Origin: Ectopseudomonas toyotomiensis
GTDB lineage: Bacteria; Pseudomonadota; Gammaproteobacteria; Pseudomonadales; Pseudomonadaceae
Reading direction: 5' to 3'
Assembly: GCF_900115695.1 (NCBI RefSeq)
Contig: NZ_FOXK01000007.1
Location: 302,108 to 366,107 of the forward strand
DNA length: 64,000 nucleotides
This document shows, piece after piece, positions 48,685 through 56,942 of the stretch. Every line of letters starts with the position of its first letter. Position 1 is the first letter of the stretch. The notes under the pieces were generated by a model. The model saw only the letters and a program-made list of their open reading frames with translations. It was not told the origin of the DNA and did not search any database. A program made the translations under genes and the position numbers.

Positions 48685-48764
48685 TTCGGTGCTGCTGAAC
48701 CAGGAAAGCTACGGGCTCTGAACATCTATTGCGTAGCGCAGTCAGATCGTGCCCCTGGAGCTGG

Positions 48765-48890
48765 GGCCATGTTTTCCTCGCCGTGCAGCAACTTGTCGAC
48801 CTGGGTAACGTCTGCAACATTGTCTGCCGTACCGACCACGCTGTGCACCAAGCCCGATTCGTCATCGACGCTAATGTGGCGGCGCTTGAT
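48765..48890 (-). pseudogene. IS5-family transposase fragment
   Basis: The minus strand encodes HISVDDESGLVHSVVGTADN and VADVTQVDKLLHGEENM, a hallmark stretch of IS5-group transposases. The flanking parts of the enzyme, including the rest of the DDE triad, are missing. It marks a decayed insertion between the Gp2 and TetR genes. Confidence 0.75.
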
Positions 48891-48898
48891 CTCAGCGT

Positions 48899-49522
48899 CT
48901 AAAACCTTGGGCAACATTCATCCTGATTGATCACACCATCTATTGTAATTTTCCAGATAAAATCGCCAATGGCATCGAGTGTATAGGCACCCTTCGGATC
49001 AAACCACGTTGCAACCCAGTTGAGTGCCCCAAGGCCGATCAGCCGAAGTAGGCGCCCATCAACACCCTTCTGAATTACGCCCTGCTCAATCATCGTTTCT
49101 AGTATATCGGCCCAAAGGGACTCGTACTGATCCCGCAGTTCGATGATTTCCTCTCGCGCCTCTGGACCTAGCGCACGCCATTCAAATAGCAGTACGTAAA
49201 CTGTGTCCGAATCAACCAATAAAGCACGCAGATGCGCGTTGATGCAGAGGCGCAGTCTCTCTACCGGTTCATCCGAACTGGTTAGCGCCATTTTGACCTC
49301 TGCTGTCACCAAGTCGACCCCACGTCGCATCAGCTCGACAAGGAGTGCTTCTTTGGTGCTGTAACGGTAGTAAAGGCTCCCGGGTAGCATGTCACAGGCC
49401 TCGGCAATGTCTTTGAGAGACGTCTTCTCGAAGCCTTTCTCACGGAAAAGCCGGGCCGCATTGGACAAAACATGGCCCTGATTGTCCAACTTGCGTACAG
49501 GTGGAACCTGTCTGTGAGCCAT
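48899..49522 (-). CDS. TetR/AcrR-family regulator
   Basis: The 207-residue protein from MAHRQVPPVRKLDNQG has the TetR N-terminal HTH: VLSNAARLFREKGFEKTSL, then IAEACDMLPGSLYYRYSTKE. The effector domain is of the KstR2/FadR-like type (VDLVTAEVKMALTSSDEPVE...). The ATG at 49522 has AGGAG ahead; an in-frame ATG at 49561 lacks it. It is divergent from a thioesterase/hydrolase operon with a perfect palindrome in between, so it most likely represses that operon, with an acyl-CoA-type ligand as a guess. Confidence 0.88.
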   Translation of the reverse strand: MAHRQVPPVRKLDNQGHVLSNAARLFREKGFEKTSLKDIAEACDMLPGSLYYRYSTKEALLVELMRRGVDLVTAEVKMALTSSDEPVERLRLCINAHLRALLVDSDTVYVLLFEWRALGPEAREEIIELRDQYESLWADILETMIEQGVIQKGVDGRLLRLIGLGALNWVATWFDPKGAYTLDAIGDFIWKITIDGVINQDECCPRF

Positions 49523-49645
49523 GGTTTCAATATCTCCTCGGCAGGCCATTGCATTGTTCACCAGAGCGGCTGCCGCCAGACCCTTTGAGCCAATGGTACG
49601 CCATTACGCGAGTAGCCGCTATTTGCACCCAACGTGTTCTTGACT

Positions 49646-49663
49646 TTTGGTTGGTCAACCAAA
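49646..49663. promoter_or_regulatory. Probable TetR operator
   Basis: TTTGGTTG-GT-CAACCAAA is a perfect palindrome with 8-base arms and a 2-base centre, located between the divergent TetR gene and thioesterase operon. Such short perfect palindromes are usual TetR-family operators. Confidence 0.7.
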
Positions 49664-49668
49664 CAAAA

Positions 49669-49696
49669 TTGAGTGGTAACTTTGTCACTGTATAAA
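49669..49696 (+). promoter_or_regulatory. Possible promoter of the thioesterase operon
   Basis: TTGAGT (49669-49674) and TATAAA (49691-49696) are separated by 16 bases, right after the palindrome. A repressor on the palindrome would cover or flank the -35 element. Confidence 0.45.
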
Positions 49697-49779
49697 AACG
49701 ATAGGGCGATTACTATGATCAACAGCCTCTCTCAGTCACTGTCACACCTTCAGGATGGCAGCAAAGCTGCGCAGATCCG

Positions 49780-50256
49780 ATGACTGAGTCAAACAGATAT
49801 CAGCATAGTGACGCCATAGAGGCGGCGTGGCAGTTCACCGAACAAGTGCCCCACGGCAGAGATCTGGGTATGAGGGTCGTCCGTGTGGAGGGCAACCGAG
49901 CAATTATAGGCCTCTCCCCACAGCCGTGGATGTTTGCGGACGACGACTGCGAAGAAATCTGTACCAGCATACTGTATTCGCTGGCGGACTCTGCCTGCGG
50001 GCTGGCGGTGTTCGCAGAGGCTCAGGAGTTGACCCCCATTGCCACGCTGGATTTGCGTATGGATTATCTGCGACCTGCCACCGGCGACCGTGACCTGTTG
50101 GCGGTTGCCACTTGCCTGCATCTGACGGAAGAGATCGCGTTCATACATTGCGACATCCTATCCAATGGCGATAGTCAGCCGGTAGCAACAGGCAGTGGCA
50201 CGTTCGTGCGCAACACCGATGGCCAACGCTTCCAAGCGGCTGCAGGAGAAAAGTAA
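49780..50256 (+). CDS. PaaI-type hotdog-fold thioesterase
   Basis: The 158-residue protein has hotdog features: FTEQVPHGRDLGMRVVRVEG, then ADSACGLAVFAEAQELTPIA (the helix region), then LDLRMDYLRPATGDRDLLAVA. It probably hydrolyses acyl-CoA esters in the cytoplasm. It is the first gene of a three-gene operon with a second, different hotdog protein and an alpha/beta hydrolase. The active-site Asp/Asn/Thr assignment is unclear. Five bases separate it from the next gene. Confidence 0.82.
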   Translation: MTESNRYQHSDAIEAAWQFTEQVPHGRDLGMRVVRVEGNRAIIGLSPQPWMFADDDCEEICTSILYSLADSACGLAVFAEAQELTPIATLDLRMDYLRPATGDRDLLAVATCLHLTEEIAFIHCDILSNGDSQPVATGSGTFVRNTDGQRFQAAAGEK

Positions 50257-50261
50257 GGAAT

Positions 50262-50735
50262 ATGACCACTATCGTCAATTCAGCGAAACCATACTCCGAG
50301 CTGACCCAAAGCAGTGACGAAAGTACTGTCTATCAGAACTTTTTGGCGCGCATTCCCTACGCTCGGCATCTTGGCCTTGATATCCGGAAAGACCCTGCAG
50401 GTATAGTGGTACTCCTGCCTTTTCATGAGGCTCTTATCGGTAATTTCATGCTGCCTGCACTTCATGGTGGGGTCCTGGGAGCGCTGATAGAGATCACCGC
50501 GCGCATTGCTGCGCAAAGCGAAGATGGTAAGGCACGTTGCCCACGCATTCTGGACAGCAACATTAACTACCTTCGCTCGGCGCAGGCAAAACACACGTTC
50601 GCCAGCGCCGAGATTATTCGCCAGGGTCGCCGCACCAGCTTAGTGCAGGTAATCTGCTGGCAGGACGAAAAGAGTCGTCCGATTACTACCGGACGGGTTC
50701 AGTTGCTATTCGCAAAAACGGATATTAACTCATGA
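50262..50735 (+). CDS. Second hotdog-fold thioesterase
   Basis: This 157-residue hotdog protein has LPALHGGVLGALIEITARIA (with the HGG start of the central helix) and ILDSNINYLRSAQAKHTFAS. It is similar in length to its neighbour but clearly different in sequence; adjacent pairs often form heteromers. The end overlaps the hydrolase start (ATGA). A substrate cannot be named. Confidence 0.82.
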   Translation: MTTIVNSAKPYSELTQSSDESTVYQNFLARIPYARHLGLDIRKDPAGIVVLLPFHEALIGNFMLPALHGGVLGALIEITARIAAQSEDGKARCPRILDSNINYLRSAQAKHTFASAEIIRQGRRTSLVQVICWQDEKSRPITTGRVQLLFAKTDINS

Positions 50736-51634
50736 AGGGTAAGCAGAGCATAGCCGAGCTCGACGGATTCCAGGCTCCGGACGGCCAGGAAATTGCACTA
50801 TGGCGCTGGCCTCAATGTCCGGAACGCCCCACTCTGCACTGGGCGCATGCGACGGGTTTCCACGGTCGCCTTTACAAGCCATTGCTTGAGAACCTGGCCA
50901 GCTCTTTTAACGTTGTAGCCTGGGACATGCGAGGGCACGGGGCCAGTGCCGGTGCGGCAAAAGCTTCGATGTTACAAGGCTGGGAAATCTACTATCGAGA
51001 CTTGACCGCTCTGCTGGAAAGCCTAGATGAACCGATCTGGCTTGCTGGCCATTCCATCGGAGCCACCACCAGCATCATGGCGGCTGCTCGACGACCAGAC
51101 AAAGTGCGCGGTCTGATTCTTGCGGAGCCCGTAATCATGGATGCCTGGCAGGGCCGGATGCTGTGGTTGGCCAAGTGGCTACGCCAGTCACACCGCTTTG
51201 CGCTAGCTGCAGGCGCAGCACGCCGGCGCAACGTGTTCGACTCACACGCTATGGCCCTGAGCAATTACAGCGGCCGGGGTGGATTCAAAACCTGGCCCGA
51301 GACATGGCTCCAAGCCTATGTCGAGCATGCCTTCGTGCCACAGGGTGATCAGGTCCGTCTGGTCTGTTCGCCCGATTGGGAAAGCGCCACTTTCGCCCAT
51401 ACCGAACACAACCCTTGGCCTGGTGTTCGCGAGGTGAAGTGCCCGGTCATTGCGCTGGCTGCAGAGAGTTCGTCAACCTTTTCGCCAGCAGCGCGCAAAC
51501 GCCTACGCACCCTGCTACCTTCAGCTGACGTGCGCGTCCTCTCCGGAACGACCCATTTCCTGCCGATGGAGCGACCGGATGCGGTTTGCGAAGCCGTTTT
51601 GCAGGCTTTGTCGCCCCAATGCCGCCCGGTTTAA
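50732..51634 (+). CDS. Alpha/beta hydrolase
   Basis: The 300-residue alpha/beta hydrolase has HATGFHGRLYKP (oxyanion region), WDMRGHGAS, nucleophile elbow LAGHSIGATTSIMAA (Ser about 111) and the catalytic histidine in VLSGTTHFLPMERPDAV. It has no signal peptide. Coupled by a four-base overlap to the second thioesterase, it likely hydrolyses an ester, lactone or thioester in one pathway with both. Regulated by the divergent TetR protein by inference. Confidence 0.85.
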   Translation: MKGKQSIAELDGFQAPDGQEIALWRWPQCPERPTLHWAHATGFHGRLYKPLLENLASSFNVVAWDMRGHGASAGAAKASMLQGWEIYYRDLTALLESLDEPIWLAGHSIGATTSIMAAARRPDKVRGLILAEPVIMDAWQGRMLWLAKWLRQSHRFALAAGAARRRNVFDSHAMALSNYSGRGGFKTWPETWLQAYVEHAFVPQGDQVRLVCSPDWESATFAHTEHNPWPGVREVKCPVIALAAESSSTFSPAARKRLRTLLPSADVRVLSGTTHFLPMERPDAVCEAVLQALSPQCRPV

Positions 51635-51733
51635 CCGTTTTTGTGTAACCATCTCGCTCGGTGCGGGATAAAAACCGTTTTTTGCCAACTTTATTGCGAT
51701 CCTGCACCCCGCAGCTAGGTGCATCTGAGGCCG

Positions 51734-51823
51734 TACAGTGTTCTACGCGTGCCGCGCCTGTTGGAAGAGTTGGACCTTGCCCACGGCGACGGGCGCTTCG
51801 CCAAGCTGCTGGGCAAGCTGACC
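51734..51823 (+). pseudogene. IstB fragment of an IS21-family element
   Basis: The reading frame encodes YSVLRVPRLLEELDLAHGDG followed by RFAKLLGKLT. This aligns directly with YSVRYLRLPRLLEELGLAHG... of the nearly complete IstB at 56218-56925. Only about 30 residues remain, lacking the P-loop. It is preceded by the end of the hydrolase gene and followed by 23-bp-spaced repeats. Confidence 0.8.
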
Positions 51824-51916
51824 GGTGGGAAGTTGCAGATCGATCGTTGGCGTGAAAAGGCTGCGGCTCAGGCTCAGGTCAAGGCAGAAATCATCAAGTG
51901 CGTAATTGCATCCACT

Positions 51917-51990
51917 TGACCATCCAGTTGCATTCGCACTGACCACCCAATTGCGTTGGTGCTGACCATGGACGCATGGCGCTGACATGG
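51917..51990. repeat. IS21-type terminal repeats (remnant)
   Basis: TGACCATCC, TGACCACCC, TGACCATGG and TGACATGGG start at 51917, 51940, 51963 and 51983; the first three are exactly 23 bases apart. Multiple short repeats of this spacing are the transposase-binding ends of IS21 elements. The same 23-base spacing recurs at 58542-58656 with other sequence. Confidence 0.6.
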
Positions 51991-52402
51991 GACTTAATAT
52001 GTGCCGAACCCTGAATTCTCACCAATGCTCAAGGGATTGATGTATGAGCCAGCTCGCTCGGAGTTTTCACGGCGCGGTTAAACTCTACCGACTTGATGCA
52101 AACTTTTCATTGCAATTGCCCTGTTCTGAGGGCCGATCTGATTCGGGAGTGCTGGAAACGCGTTGCACTTCCACTGGAAATAATCCAGACGGTTTTTTTC
52201 AAAAAGATCGGCCAGGCAATATTGCTCAGAACTGAAACCTGATTTCAGATTTGTCAGGAAATACAGGGCGGCGGGCTGAAAGTCGCCCTGGTGCAGGGCG
52301 ACTCCCGAGTTGAATAGCGGCAATACAGCTAAGTGCGATAGCTATCAGAGTCGCCCGGAAGTTCACATTTTAATATCATTGAAGTTTGATCATGACCTGA
52401 CA
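51991..52402. other. Stretch without a supported gene
   Basis: Between the IS21 remnant and the BdlA-like gene both strands contain only weak ORFs (81 codons at most) without ribosome-binding sites or family signs. A+T content is higher than in the core. It is probably decayed mobile DNA. Confidence 0.5.
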
Positions 52403-53707
52403 CTAATTGTTGTCTTTGAACAGCGTTGAGACGGTGCGTGCAACGTGGTCAGCGCCATCACTGATTTCACGCATGATGGTTGTTACTGTTGCGATTTGAT
52501 CATTGTTTTCTTCGGCGCTGCTGGCAATGCTGGTCATGTTGACGTTGAGCTGCTGAGTGAGCTTGCCGTTTTCGGTCACCACGTTCTTGATTTCGACGGT
52601 GGCGCCGCTGGTGCGCGCGGCCAACTGGCGAACCTCGTCGGCCACCACGGCGAAGCCTCGGCCCATTTCGCCTGCGCGGGCGGCTTCAATGGCAGCGTTC
52701 AGCGCGAGTAAGTTGGTTTGCTCCGCCACGCCCTGAATGGTGGTAACGATCATCTCAATATCCTTTGCCTGGGTATTGAGTTGAGTGATTAGGGCAACCG
52801 CAGTGTTAATAAGATTCAGTGTTCTTTGGGACAGCTCAATGGAGCTGGCAAGGGACTCCATGCCGCGTATGGAAATTTGTGACGTTTCTTCGGCAGTGGT
52901 GAACGAGAGTTCGGCGGCTTGGCGAATATCTTCAGTCTTCTGTCGTTGCGCTGTTATATCGGTGGCAAACTTGATTACCTTGATAACATGGCCTTCTGCA
53001 TCAATCACGGGGTTGTAGGTGGCCTCAAGATAAATGCGAGCGCCCGATGAAGTTTTGCGTTCGAATTGCCCGCTATAAAATTTCCCACTTTTCAATGCTG
53101 GCCAGAATCCCGGATTTTCTTGATAAAAGCTATCGAAGCAAAACATGCGATGGTGGCGATTCTTAATATCGTTAAGCCGATAACCCATGGCATTCAGGAA
53201 ATTGTCATTGGCATGTAGAATTTCGCCCTCTGGACTGAATTCAATTACTGCCATTGAACGGGATATTGCCGAATAGGCAGCATCCAAGTAGATTCGCTTA
53301 TCTTGATCTTCTGTGACGTCAGCCGCGGTTTTTAAAACCTCAACGACTTTTCCGTTTTCATCTTTTAATGGGAAATAGGTGGCCTCAATCCACATAATGC
53401 CGCCATTTTTATGGATGCGCTTGAAGGTGCCTCGCTGAGCGATACCATTGGCTAGGTCTTGCCAAAATTTATGGTAGGCACTGGTGTTAATGAGATTTTT
53501 GTCACAGAAGATACGGTGGTGCTTGTCAATGATCTCCTCGGGGATGTATCCAAGTACCCCGGCAAAGAGTGTGCTCGCCTCAATGATGCTGCCGTCGGGC
53601 TTGAAGCGGATCGTTGCCAGGTTCTGATTGAAGGCATCTAAGCGCCGTTGCAAATCAGCACGCCGTTGTTGGCAGTCGAGCAGATCATTTTTATTCTTAA
53701 AAAACAT
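52403..53707 (-). CDS. Soluble two-PAS methyl-accepting chemoreceptor (BdlA-like)
   Basis: The 434-residue protein from [20 protein letters not shown] has no membrane segment. It contains two PAS domains with PAC ends (about 20-135 with [13 protein letters not shown], and 140-260 with [12 protein letters not shown]) and a C-terminal signalling hairpin: [20 protein letters not shown], then [19 protein letters not shown]. aeruginosa BdlA, which controls biofilm dispersal, has the same architecture and length. Ligands such as FAD or heme are not deducible. It sits alone in the island, on the strand opposite the metabolic operon. Confidence 0.87.
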   Translation of the reverse strand: MFFKNKNDLLDCQQRRADLQRRLDAFNQNLATIRFKPDGSIIEASTLFAGVLGYIPEEIIDKHHRIFCDKNLINTSAYHKFWQDLANGIAQRGTFKRIHKNGGIMWIEATYFPLKDENGKVVEVLKTAADVTEDQDKRIYLDAAYSAISRSMAVIEFSPEGEILHANDNFLNAMGYRLNDIKNRHHRMFCFDSFYQENPGFWPALKSGKFYSGQFERKTSSGARIYLEATYNPVIDAEGHVIKVIKFATDITAQRQKTEDIRQAAELSFTTAEETSQISIRGMESLASSIELSQRTLNLINTAVALITQLNTQAKDIEMIVTTIQGVAEQTNLLALNAAIEAARAGEMGRGFAVVADEVRQLAARTSGATVEIKNVVTENGKLTQQLNVNMTSIASSAEENNDQIATVTTIMREISDGADHVARTVSTLFKDNN

Positions 53708-53755
53708 ATTTACTCTCACTTTTAGGTGCCGCAATGAGATGTCAGGGACAGTATT

Positions 53756-54106
53756 TCACTGGGCGGCGGAAAAACCTGAATGTTCAACTCTGCGGTGTGC
53801 TAGGAGTTGAATTCGGCGGCATTGATCTTCTCTATTGACGGCAGGCCGTCTGCTATGTCTGTTACTGACCATTTTGATCACTATGTCTGCCAGCGCTGCT
53901 ATTTCTTTAGCCGCATGATCCTTCATCGTCGTTAGATAATAGCTGGTTTGAATGGCTGCCAATGCTTGGGTAATCCCTTGAGCGGCCCCAGTACTCCCCT
54001 GTGCGCCCAGAATTGAAGCGCGGACGGCTTTCGAAGCTGCTAGGTCGATGATGCCGTAAGCTGGTCGTATTAACCGTGCGATATGCTGGCGCGCCATTAA
54101 TCGCAC
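53756..54106 (-). CDS. Hypothetical protein, 116 residues
   Basis: The minus strand encodes MRLMARQHIARLIRPAYGII and then a helical stretch KAVRASILGAQGSTGAAQGI, AALADIVIKMVSN. I recognise no family. The last 35 residues are Arg/His-rich and may be out-of-frame noise, so the true gene, if any, may be shorter. It ends 48 bases upstream of the BdlA-like start, on the same strand. Confidence 0.35.
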   Translation of the reverse strand: MRLMARQHIARLIRPAYGIIDLAASKAVRASILGAQGSTGAAQGITQALAAIQTSYYLTTMKDHAAKEIAALADIVIKMVSNRHSRRPAVNREDQCRRIQLLAHRRVEHSGFSAAQ

Positions 54107-54115
54107 GCAAACAGG

Positions 54116-55183
54116 TTACCCGGGCGAGGTTGATTGAGCGGCAACTGTCACCCTCCGCGAAACCAATAGCTCAGGCGGTGGGAATGGCTCGGGCTGGGCA
54201 GAGTTAATGCTGCGCCACCCCCATTGCCGCCAGCGCTCATCTTGTTCGAGTCGATGTATTACCTCCGCCGGCACATCGGTGCCCGCGGGTATGTACTGGG
54301 GGGCCAGGGCATGCACCACATCGAAGCCCGTCATGCCGGTCAGTAACCGGCGCATGATGTGCACCCGCTGCAGCCATGTCAGGCTGCGCCGTCTACCGTC
54401 AGTGGTTTGGTACACAATCAGATTGAGCGCGGCGGAGCACTCAAGCATATCTTGGCTACTCATGCAGAACCGCCGATGTGGTGGCGAACCTAGCGGCAAA
54501 ATGCGTTGTGCAAATAGCTTGAGCAGCGGTTCTGCCAGCTCTCGGTTTTGCCACTCGATGCCCATTATTAGCAGCACGGTATAAATGCTGTGCGCCAAGT
54601 GCTCCGCATTCTTACGACTGCCCTGCGCGATAGCTTCCCGCAGCAACCATGTCAAAACCGCCAGGGCATCCATGCTGGCGATGCGCTCCAGCTTTCTCAT
54701 CAGTACGACGGTGACTCTGGCCCGCTGCCAGTAAACCTCGACACCACCGACGGGCTCGAACAGCACCGCCTGCACATCCGGCTTCAAACGCTGCAGAAAC
54801 GCCTCGCTCATTGTAGTGCGCGATGGCTGCTGTTTCAGAACATCCCAAAGGGGATGCTGCAGCTCCTGCAGTGAGCCTGGTACCCGAGCATCTATGCGGG
54901 CCGCCAGTTTTTGCGGGGTGTGTCGGCCAGCCGCATAACGCTGCCATTTGCAGCGGTTACTGGTAATCCCATCCTGCTTGCGAAATGACTCAGGCTCGAA
55001 GTGCTGTTCGAGTTTATAGGCCGTAACCAACCCCGTGCGCTGCCGCAGCCCTTCATACCAGTATCTCACCCGCAAAACGTCCGCCTGATCCCGTTTGGCA
55101 GGAGGGGCTGCTCGGCGTCGCTTGTTTCGCATGCTCGCGCGAAAACTCATGAGCAGCGCATTGATGCGTTGAAATTCAGTCAC
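54116..55183 (-). CDS. Hypothetical protein, 355 residues
   Basis: The long ORF starts MTEFQRINALLMSFRASMRN. The N-terminal 110 residues are basic and contain RYWYEGLRQRTGLVTAYKLE followed by KWQRYAAGRHTP, which reads like a DNA-binding or conserved phage/island protein. The rest is helical with an HSIYTVLLIMGIEW segment. No known catalytic motif is visible. It is divergent from a small 103-residue gene over a 113-base gap; the pair recalls regulator arrangements in Pseudomonas islands. I do not recognise the family. Confidence 0.6.
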   Translation of the reverse strand: MTEFQRINALLMSFRASMRNKRRRAAPPAKRDQADVLRVRYWYEGLRQRTGLVTAYKLEQHFEPESFRKQDGITSNRCKWQRYAAGRHTPQKLAARIDARVPGSLQELQHPLWDVLKQQPSRTTMSEAFLQRLKPDVQAVLFEPVGGVEVYWQRARVTVVLMRKLERIASMDALAVLTWLLREAIAQGSRKNAEHLAHSIYTVLLIMGIEWQNRELAEPLLKLFAQRILPLGSPPHRRFCMSSQDMLECSAALNLIVYQTTDGRRRSLTWLQRVHIMRRLLTGMTGFDVVHALAPQYIPAGTDVPAEVIHRLEQDERWRQWGWRSINSAQPEPFPPPELLVSRRVTVAAQSTSPG

Positions 55184-55296
55184 TTAGTTTTATCCGGTGC
55201 GCGTGAATACAGTAAAAGTTGGCTGAAAGGTTACGGCTCGTGCCGTCCCAGCGATTTCTTTACCATGATCCGCAACTACGCGAAACGGCGAGCGTC

Positions 55297-55608
55297 ATGA
55301 ACAAACAGAACCCAATACAGCGTCTGACTGATGAGTTGGAACATGACTTGACCACTCGCTATGGGGTGATGCTGGGGAGTAACGCCCTGTGGCGGGAGCT
55401 GGGGTTTCGCTCGCCGGCCGCATTTCGCATTGCGCTATCGAGAGGGATGATCGGTGTGCCGTTTTTTACCCTGCCCAATCGGCGCGGTAGGTTCGCGCTG
55501 GCGAAAGACATTGCCGCCTGGATTGCCTACCAGCGCCACGCTGTGCAGATCAACGAATCGGGCGGAGTGAAAGGTCGCGATCAACCGACTTCATCGGACG
55601 ACCGCTGA
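55297..55608 (+). CDS. Small putative DNA-binding protein, 103 residues
   Basis: The protein from MNKQNPIQRLTDELEHDLTT contains LWRELGFRSPAAFRIALSRG and LPNRRGRFALAKDIAAWIA, a pattern like small winged-helix or AlpA/PrtN-like proteins that choose gene targets by a short HTH. The ATG at 55297 is preferred to an ATG at 55219 that adds unrelated residues. It is divergent from the 355-residue gene. The assignment to a DNA-binding role is by pattern only. Confidence 0.6.
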   Translation: MNKQNPIQRLTDELEHDLTTRYGVMLGSNALWRELGFRSPAAFRIALSRGMIGVPFFTLPNRRGRFALAKDIAAWIAYQRHAVQINESGGVKGRDQPTSSDDR

Positions 55609-55701
55609 GCAGGCGCTCGATCCAAGGGACAACCTGGAATGACAAAGGAGAAAACACCATGAGACCTGACTGATTCGCAGCATTACAGGCCATGGAAATG
55701 C

Positions 55702-55733
55702 AAAAGGCCTGGGGTTGCACCCCCAGGCCTTTT
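55702..55733 (+). terminator. Terminator after the 103-residue gene
   Basis: AAAAGGCCTGGGG pairs with CCCCAGGCCTTTT (13 bp) around a short loop (TTGCAC), followed by TTTTCG. The structure works on both strands. Confidence 0.85.
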
Positions 55734-55877
55734 CGAGAAACGTCAGGTTGAACCCCGGACGTCCTCATTCTGTGTTTCCCCATGCCGGGCGTCAACCCGG
55801 CTGCCTGCCCATTCATCTATGAATTTGCATTGATCGTGACGGGCGAGGCGTAACTGCGCCTGTCGCGTGGAGAACCT

Positions 55878-56242
55878 ATGAGACTGACCATTGAGCAACT
55901 CAGGCAGGCCGTGCGTCATGCCTGCAACCCTTCACTAACGCATCGGGCGGTGGCGCGCCTGGCGGGGATATCACCCAATACCGTTCGCGGCCTGCGGGAT
56001 CGACTGAGCCAACGGGGTGAGGGGTGGGAACAGCTGCGCGATCTAGAGGACACAGCCTTGCAGGCCCGCTTCAGCGGTGGCGCTGAGGGTGGTAGCCGTC
56101 GCGCTGTACCCAATTGGGCAAAGATTCATGAACAGATACAGCAACGAGACATCACGCTGGATCTGCTCTGGCAAGAGTTCCGCGTGGGCGAGCCGGATAG
56201 CGTGTCCTATGCACAGTTCACCCGGCTTTACCGGGTCTGGCG
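55878..56242 (+). pseudogene. N-terminal fragment of an IS21-family IstA transposase
   Basis: The frame starts MRLTIEQLRQAVRHACNPSL and continues with an HTH (AVARLAGISPNTVRGLRDRL) and DLLWQEFRVGEPDSVSYAQF, RLYRVWRKR, the usual IstA beginning. It then runs into DNA that belongs to the opposite-strand istB. About 120 residues are left of some 500. It belongs to a different IS21 element than the one to its right, so the junction near 56240 is a recombination or deletion point. Confidence 0.8.
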
Positions 56243-56925
56243 TAAGCGTTGTGCACCAGGCGGTCGAGGATGGCGTCGGCCAGGGTCGGATCGCCGATCA
56301 GTTCGTGCCAGTTGTCCACCGGCATCTGGCTGGTGACGATGGTCGAGCGCTGGCTGTAGCGGTCGTCCAGTAGCTCCAGCATGTCGCGCCGCTGTTCGGC
56401 AGTGAACGGGGCCAGACCCCAGTCATCGAAGATCAGCAGGTCGGTCTTGGCATAGCTGCTCATCAGCTTGGCGAAGCGCCCGTCGCCGTGGGCCAGGCCC
56501 AACTCCTCCAGCAGGCGCGGCAAGCGCAGGTAACGCACGCTGTAGCCCTCTCGGCAGGCTTGGTGGGCCAGGGCGCAGGCCAGCCAGGTCTTACCGACGC
56601 CGGTCGGGCCGTTGATAATCAGGTTGAGGCCGTCGCGTAACCACTGACCGCTGCTCAGCTGGAGGATCAGTGCCTTGTCGAGGCCGCGTGGGCTGCGGTA
56701 GTCGAGGTCTTCGAGGCAGGCGTTGTGGCGTAACCTGGCCTGACGCAGGCGGCTGCTCAGACGCTTGTCGTCGCGCTCGGTCAGCTCGCGGTCGACCAGT
56801 AGGCCGAGGCGTTCCTCGAAGCTCAGACTGCCGATGTCGGGGATTTTCAGTTGCTCGGCGAGGGCCTTGAGCATGCCGTTGAGGCGCAGGGTTTGCAGCT
56901 TGTCCAGAGTCGGATGGGGCAGCAT
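56218..56925 (-). pseudogene. istB: IstB ATPase of an IS21-family element, 3' truncated
   Basis: The frame from MLPHPTLDKLQTLRLNGMLK is a normal IstB, an AAA+ helper of transposition: Walker A NGPTGVGKTWLACALAH, Walker B LLIFDDWGLAPF, sensor ATIVTSQMP-like (STIVTSQMPVDNWHELI). It stops being IstB after ILDRLVHNAY, where it meets the istA fragment of another element; the last seven codons (ARPGKAG) are foreign. The loss removes the short basic tail and the left IS end, so the element cannot move by itself. Confidence 0.8.
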
Positions 56926-56942
56926 GGTGGGATTCCTTGGGG

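Noticed and set aside
52078..52323. Minus-strand ORF of 81 codons in the gap before the BdlA-like gene
   Set aside because: Composition looks slightly protein-like, but there is no ribosome-binding site and no known motif; not enough to call.
55184..55296. LexA-like half site (ACTGTATTC on the minus strand) between the divergent unknown genes
   Set aside because: Only one half of the palindrome is present, so SOS control is not supported.
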